NCBI GenBank assembly: GCA_015501075.1
Contig: JADNYJ010000030.1
Coordinates: 124,001-188,000, forward strand
From: Gymnopilus junonius
Lineage: Eukaryota; Basidiomycota; Agaricomycetes; Agaricales; Galerinaceae
DNA length: 64,000 nucleotides
Direction of reading: 5' to 3'
The notes below the pieces were generated by a model. It saw nothing but the letters and a program-made list of their open reading frames with translations, searched no databases and had not been told where the DNA came from. The position numbers and the translations under genes are program-made. Positions 60,549-64,000 of the stretch are shown one piece after another. Every line of letters begins with the position of its first letter. The first letter of the stretch is position 1.

Positions 60549-61673
60549 GCAGGATGGTGAATGAGCAGCCAGACGGAACGATTTGGCAAGGGCCGCACGG
60601 CGCTCACAAGTATAAATAGTAGCATACTGAACCAAAGAAGTCCAAAGCTGATGACTTCTTTGTGGCTTCACCAAGCTTGCTGCTTGCCAATCTAAGGTCG
60701 TATTTCTTTGCCCAGTAACGAAGGCTTTCCATGGATTGCTGGACTCATACTCTAATGAGGAACTCTCTTTGACCTGTCAGCTAGTACGCTCCGGCCGCGG
60801 CTCATAGCTCCGCAACTTTCGGTGAACCACTACTTACCAAAAGATATCTTCAATTTGCGCGGAAGTTTCTAATTCAAGATCTCCAGGCCTTCCATCAAGA
60901 TATATGGATTAGGAAACAGCTGCACGGTCCCTCGTTATGGTGGAGCCTTACGATTTATGGTTTGCAACGTGGTTCACCTGTCGAAACCCTTGAAGTTTTG
61001 TCCGTCTCGATGTACCTCATCAATTTTACCTGGGGAACTTCTTATACATCATACCTCATCGGTTATCGTAGCCAACTCAACTGGCAGCCGCAGTTTAGAT
61101 CGTTTTATGGGGTGTCTGGATGGCACCTGCTCATCTACGTAAACCCCAAAAAGTGTCAATCCCTAGCAATCGGTTTTGGCCATTCGTTCTCAATGGTTGA
61201 TGCTGTTCTCCTTTTCCCGACGTAAAAGTCCTAACTGGCCTGCAGATAGCTGTTTTCTGTTTCATCTCCGGTCTTTACCCTGGCTCGTTCGTATTGTTGA
61301 TCAAATGCCGAAGTTGGCGCCTAAGTGCCTATGAGGATGACCTGGAACTTGTAGCATCGCGATGTTCTGCAGATGTATTCCCATAAGCCAGGAGACCACT
61401 TGGAACAACGTGCCGACGAGGTTGTTTAGATGCTTTCTTGGTCTCGAGTTTTTTTATTTCTAGGGATTAGACGTAACAAAAGATTGCCCATTGATCGGCA
61501 ATGATATCGTGCCGCTTCACACCGCCCATGTCGTTAAATTGAACCCCACGATAAGCTGACAGATACAGCCCTGCAATTACACGAGGAAGGTTGCTCTGTA
61601 CATATAAATAGTAGGCGAATTGCCATCGAACTCGCCAGTTCTCCACTTTCATCCACGTCTAACTCTTACTTCA
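60549..61673. other. Divergent promoter region, no gene supported
   Basis: Between the BTB gene and the UDP-glycosyltransferase. Plus-strand frames at 60957-61225 overlap in two frames with no recognisable family. A TATAAATA box for the glycosyltransferase lies at its right end. Confidence 0.4.
61603..61610 (+). promoter_or_regulatory. TATA box of the UDP-glycosyltransferase gene
   Basis: A perfect TATAAATA about 64 bp upstream of the start codon at 61674. Confidence 0.55.
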
Positions 61674-63767
61674 ATGACGAGTACTAAGCACTACGTCTTC
61701 TCTGCATTTCCGGCGTGGGGTAAGTGTTTCCAGAATGTAGATAAACATGTCGAGTTCTCATCGTTATTTTTTTACGCAGGTCATATTAGATCTTTCTGCA
61801 TATTAGGAGCTCGCCTTGTAAAAGAGGATGAGAATGCTGTAGTAACCATAATCATTGACTCGAGGATGCTCGACAAAGCCCACGACGAAATATCCGCTGA
61901 ACTTCGGAGCGGACAGTCACAGACTGCACTTCAGCGCATTAGGTAAGTTAGAAAATGTCCCAATAGGACCGACTAACACATTCTGAAAGGGTTTTGGCTA
62001 CATATCAATCAGACACGTACAGTGTCGACGTGATCCAAATAATGAAATCACTCGCCGAATCCTACGGCCCTGCTTACCAAGCTCTTATGGACAGTAAGCC
62101 AGTAACATGTGCAGCCAAGGGCACGGTTTTCGACGCCGTTGCTCCTCCAAATGTCGTGATTCTGGATGTGCGTAGTTTGTTCTTACATGAGCATGGAATC
62201 ACCGTCAAGTTCTGACTAAATTCTGCAGTTCTTCGCTCTTCCTCAGTTGCATGTGACCAGGGCAATTACTGGGAAGTCTGTTCCTATATTTGCATGGATA
62301 ACAGGCCATGCCTCATCTATCATTCGTACATTTGGTCCGGAAAGTATGGGAGGCATTGGTAACCTTGCAAAAAAAATTGCAGCGGAGGCGGCTCGAACTG
62401 GAGCTACACCTGAAGAGATCGGCGACAAGGCAAGTACATTATACTAGGCTTGCTTGAAGCTTGCGTTTGACTGATTTCTTTCCAAGGTCTTCAAACACAC
62501 GGATGGAACTATTGTGAAGATTCCCGGTCTCCCTGCCATGTATGACTACGAGTTTTTCCCCCAGAAGGTGCGCCTTTCAGAGGAGATAAAGAACATGTTG
62601 GTTTATGAAGAAATTAATCAGCTTCCTTTCGAAATCCCTGTTTCAATGGTTATAGGGGGATGTCACAGGTCTGGATGATCTGAAATCCCAACTATATCTT
62701 ATTAATCCGTTAGCAGCTTTCTCGAACAATGTGACGGCGTTCTCATAACATCAACTTATCACTTCGAGCGGGAGGCCTTGGAGGCAGTTAAATCTTGGTT
62801 CTCCTCCTGGAATAAACCTACATACGTAATTGGACCTCTCCTTCCTTCTGGTTTTGGAACAATAGCACAGACTCCGAGGGGCGCAGACGATATCGAAGAA
62901 TTCCTGGACAAGGCGGTCACCAAGCACGGACAAAAGTCGGTTCTCTTCGTAGGCATATATATTCATAATGATGATACTTGTAAATTAATCATGATATGTC
63001 AGATATCCTTTGGTACCTTTTTTTATCCAGCTTCCCCGGAATATGTCGAAGAGCTCTTTGAAGCTTTGATCGAAAAGAACTTTCCATTTGTACGATTGCC
63101 TCGGCCTCCTGAACAATCCAGTGCATTGATTGCCTATTCCAGATCTTTTGCTATGCCTCGCCTTTCGCTAAACTTTCAGATGAACTGATCAACAAAGCAA
63201 CTTCGTCCGGCTTGGGATTGATCACAAAGTGGGCGCCTCAGCAATATATATTAAGCCATCCGGTAAAATAATAGTTTCTAAAGAGGGAGCACACGTTAAC
63301 GTTCTATTTATCAGGCGACTGGATGGTTCCTTTCGCACTGTGGACACAACGGCGTCATGGAGTCTCTCGCCTGCGGCATCCCTATGTACGCCATTAAACC
63401 TTTCTGGTTTGTAGAACGACTGCGGACTGATTGCACTCTAAATTATAGCATAGCATGGCCTTTTGAGGCAGATCAACCCGGAGCGGCTGCTCACCTTACC
63501 GAAAATCTGGACGTTGCCTTCGAGCTAATCGAAGTGAGGACGGGAGATAAAGGTCTGAAGCCTTTACGTAGGAACGGACGCGCACCTAAGGGGACGCGCG
63601 AAGCAGTTGGTGCAGAGATCAGAGGAGTGACTGACGCGTGCCGTGGTCGCAAAGGGGAGAAAATGAAATATAATGCCGAAGATATGAAGGAAAAGTTCGC
63701 AGACGCTTGGAAAGGGGATGGAATCAGCAGGAAGGAGTTGCATGAATTTATCGAGAAACATGTGTGA
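61674..63767 (+). CDS. UDP-glycosyltransferase, GT1 family
   Basis: Transfers a sugar from a UDP-sugar to a small hydrophobic acceptor. The ATG at 61674 gives MTSTKHYVFSAFPAWGHIRSF; the AWGH motif with the GT1 catalytic His is assembled across intron 1. The N-terminal acceptor domain includes VFDAVAPPNVVILD and FAWITGHASS. The C-terminal donor domain has YVIGPLLPSG, SVLFVSFGTFFYP and the PSPG-like signature: [35 protein letters not shown], then IAWPFEADQPGAA. That signature needs introns at about 63262-63314 and 63383-63448, both with GT-AG ends and correct phase. The C-terminus EFIEKHV is at 63767. It has about ten exons. A TATA box is at 61603. The acceptor is unknown. Confidence 0.9.
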
Positions 63768-64000
63768 ACCTAGAAGCCGAGGGATATCCTGTATCTGCTC
63801 TCGATTTTTGACATTGACGACGTAAAGGCAACAGAAATGTTGGTTATGCTTTGCCAGACTGAATTTCTTGTTAGGTGATGCATCAGCAAGTCGGCAATTT
63901 ACTTTTTAGCTTTTCCGCTTTTTCGGCCAATTCTTCGAAAATTTAATATGTCGTACGATCAGTTATGGCAAATTTTTGCATTGTTTCGCGTCCTGTGCCG
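63768..64000. other. 3' flank of the glycosyltransferase gene
   Basis: A/T-rich sequence with no gene up to the window end. Confidence 0.4.

Noticed and set aside
60957..61225. Plus-strand frames between the BTB and glycosyltransferase genes
   Set aside because: Two overlapping frames, neither with a family signal; more likely promoter DNA.

Overview
This is nuclear DNA from a filamentous fungus, most likely a mushroom-forming basidiomycete (Agaricomycetes). Most genes are split by many short introns of roughly 45-70 nt. Gene content is typical of the group: a kexin, a single TEA-domain factor, a GRAM/TBC/EF-hand RabGAP, BTB and F-box proteins, a DUF6534-type seven-helix membrane protein, and scattered P450, short-chain dehydrogenase and glycosyltransferase genes. 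I see no prokaryotic-style operons, CRISPR arrays, rRNA or convincing tRNA. Exon junctions quoted here were placed by hand from frame, splice sites and family motifs.

Layout. 0-2.6 kb: kexin (KEX2-like), running off the left edge, with a ~710 bp TA-flanked inverted-repeat element just upstream of its start. 4.3-5.9 kb: a small unrecognised minus-strand gene head-to-head with an EngB-type mitochondrial GTPase; the two predicted start codons share one CATG. 7.3-8.1 kb: TMEM170-like membrane protein. 9.8-11.3 kb: TEA/ATTS transcription factor. 14.0-15.5 kb: WDR5/Swd3-like WD40 protein. 15.7-19.6 kb: GRAM-TBC-EF-hand RabGAP. 20.9-24.5 kb: phosphoinositide-specific phospholipase C.

24.6-48.5 kb is an accessory, metabolically flavoured block. 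Two paralogous acyl-CoA oxidases (26.6-28.5 and 45.3-47.3 kb), each with an F-box relic beside it, bracket a cytochrome P450, an HSL-type alpha/beta hydrolase, a DUF829 (PaxU-like) hydrolase, a monocarboxylate-type MFS transporter, a DUF6534 membrane protein and a Baeyer-Villiger-type flavin monooxygenase. No polyketide, peptide or terpene synthase is present. My inference is a catabolic or tailoring cluster: P450 oxidation, ketone to ester by the BVMO, ester hydrolysis, then beta-oxidation of the released acid, with transport by the MFS protein.

49-52.5 kb returns to housekeeping genes (ARPC5 and TAH18/NDOR1). 52.5-63.8 kb holds two short-chain dehydrogenases, a small membrane protein, a questin-oxidase-like enzyme, a BTB protein and a UDP-glycosyltransferase.

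The most notable observations are the acyl-CoA-oxidase-bracketed oxidative cluster, a one-base deletion just after the start codon of one acyl-CoA oxidase copy, an apparent one-base frameshift in the C2 domain of the phospholipase C, a Tc1/mariner-like MITE in the kexin promoter, and a 20-nt microexon behind a GC-AG intron with a run of 15 C in the WDR5-like gene.
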